Source: Haloferacaceae archaeon (GTDB taxonomy: Archaea; Halobacteriota; Halobacteria; Halobacteriales; Haloferacaceae). Taken from it: a stretch of DNA of 5,015 nucleotides. The notes beneath the pieces were generated by a model. The model did not search any database, was not told the origin of the DNA, and saw only the letters and a program-made list of their open reading frames with translations. The position numbers and the translations under genes were made by a program. The DNA is taken from assembly GCA_028274825.1 (NCBI GenBank), contig JAQCMZ010000518.1, positions 1-5,015 on the forward strand, written 5' to 3'. Of the stretch, positions 4,741 to 5,015 are shown in pieces (position 1 is the stretch's first letter; every line of letters begins with the position of its first letter).

Positions 4741-5015
4741 TCATAGCGCAGTTTCGAGGATGGTTTTGAGCGCTTCTTTCCCCGGTTTGCGGAACACTTC
4801 TCGACGGAGTTGCAACGCTCGGATATACGGCGTGAGTCTGTCTTTAGAGACACCTCGATGCGGCGAGAGCCACCGTCGCCCTAGCGACGCGTGGCTCTCG
4901 CAGGTGTTCACGTGAACATCTCCATCAACGTACTCGCCTTCACCGTGGACGACGTATTCACTGATGAATGCGTCGTCCTAGTCAAGTGGATCGTATGCCC
5001 GAAAGCCGTATGTGT
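4741..5015 (-). pseudogene. IS1595-like transposase, C-terminal part with in-frame TAG
   Basis: Read on the minus strand from the right edge, the frame begins TYGFRAYDPLD, meets TAG (bases 4978-4980), then continues for 78 codons to TGA at 4741-4743. The post-stop part includes DDAFISEYVVHGEGEYVD, HVNTCESHASLGRRWLSPHRG and VSKDRLTPYIRALQLRREVFRKPGKEALK. The pattern HxN..E.......RR.L...RGVSK..L..Y...LQLRRE is the catalytic C-terminal end of IS1595-family (ISXO2-like DDE/N) transposases; the asparagine and glutamate of VNTCES are the candidate third active-site region. Similarity continues smoothly on both sides of TAG without a frame change, so a single-base nonsense change (for example from GAG) is the simplest explanation. 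It would remove the catalytic end. The N-terminal part and left terminus lie outside the window. A sequencing error is possible. Confidence 0.75.

Noticed and set aside
1..5015. tRNA or rRNA genes
   Set aside because: No T-loop/acceptor pattern in an appropriate layout was seen on either strand; GTTCGAAC at 3135-3142 resembles a T-loop core but lacks paired arms and an anticodon stem around it.

Overview
The window looks like a piece of a haloarchaeal (class Halobacteria) genome. The genes are GC-rich (one counted 60-base line of livF, 1921-1980, is about 68% G+C). The proteins are acidic, promoters look TATA-like and leaderless, and the transposase fragment at the right edge resembles the IS1595-type elements common in haloarchaea. 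Genus is not resolvable by eye.

Layout. Positions 1-2532 (+ strand) hold the 3' part of a branched-chain amino acid type (Liv/HAAT) ABC uptake operon: permease livM, ATPase livG and ATPase livF. The three genes are joined by two identical-style 8-base overlaps (ATGACTGA and ATGAGTGA). The second permease (livH) and the substrate-binding protein are not in the window and probably lie to the left. After a 146-base gap with its own promoter comes a small UspA-family protein (2679-3080, +). It converges on an IclR-family regulator (3240-3998, -). The 159-base convergent gap carries two copies of an 18-base near-repeat.

Positions 3999-4740 form a 742-base gene-poor, AT-rich stretch (three sampled 60-base lines are about 30-40% G+C). 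It contains the regulator's promoter, what looks like a decayed TrkA-N/RCK (potassium channel or transport NAD-binding) fragment, and several dyad symmetries. One of these is a 22-base dyad next to a 31-codon open frame. The window ends with the 3' part of an IS1595-like transposase (4741-5015, -) interrupted by an in-frame TAG.

Working model. LivM-LivG-LivF are core parts of an importer for an amino acid, amide, urea or small carboxylate. The adjacent IclR protein is a plausible ligand-responsive regulator of this or a neighbouring catabolic locus, and the small Usp protein is a plausible accessory; both links rest on adjacency only. The right third looks like an accessory junction where insertion and decay have occurred. 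I found no convincing evidence of an undescribed biological system. The most checkable oddities are the recurring TTCGAA-containing motif, the 22-base dyad, the TrkA-N remnant and the stop-interrupted transposase.
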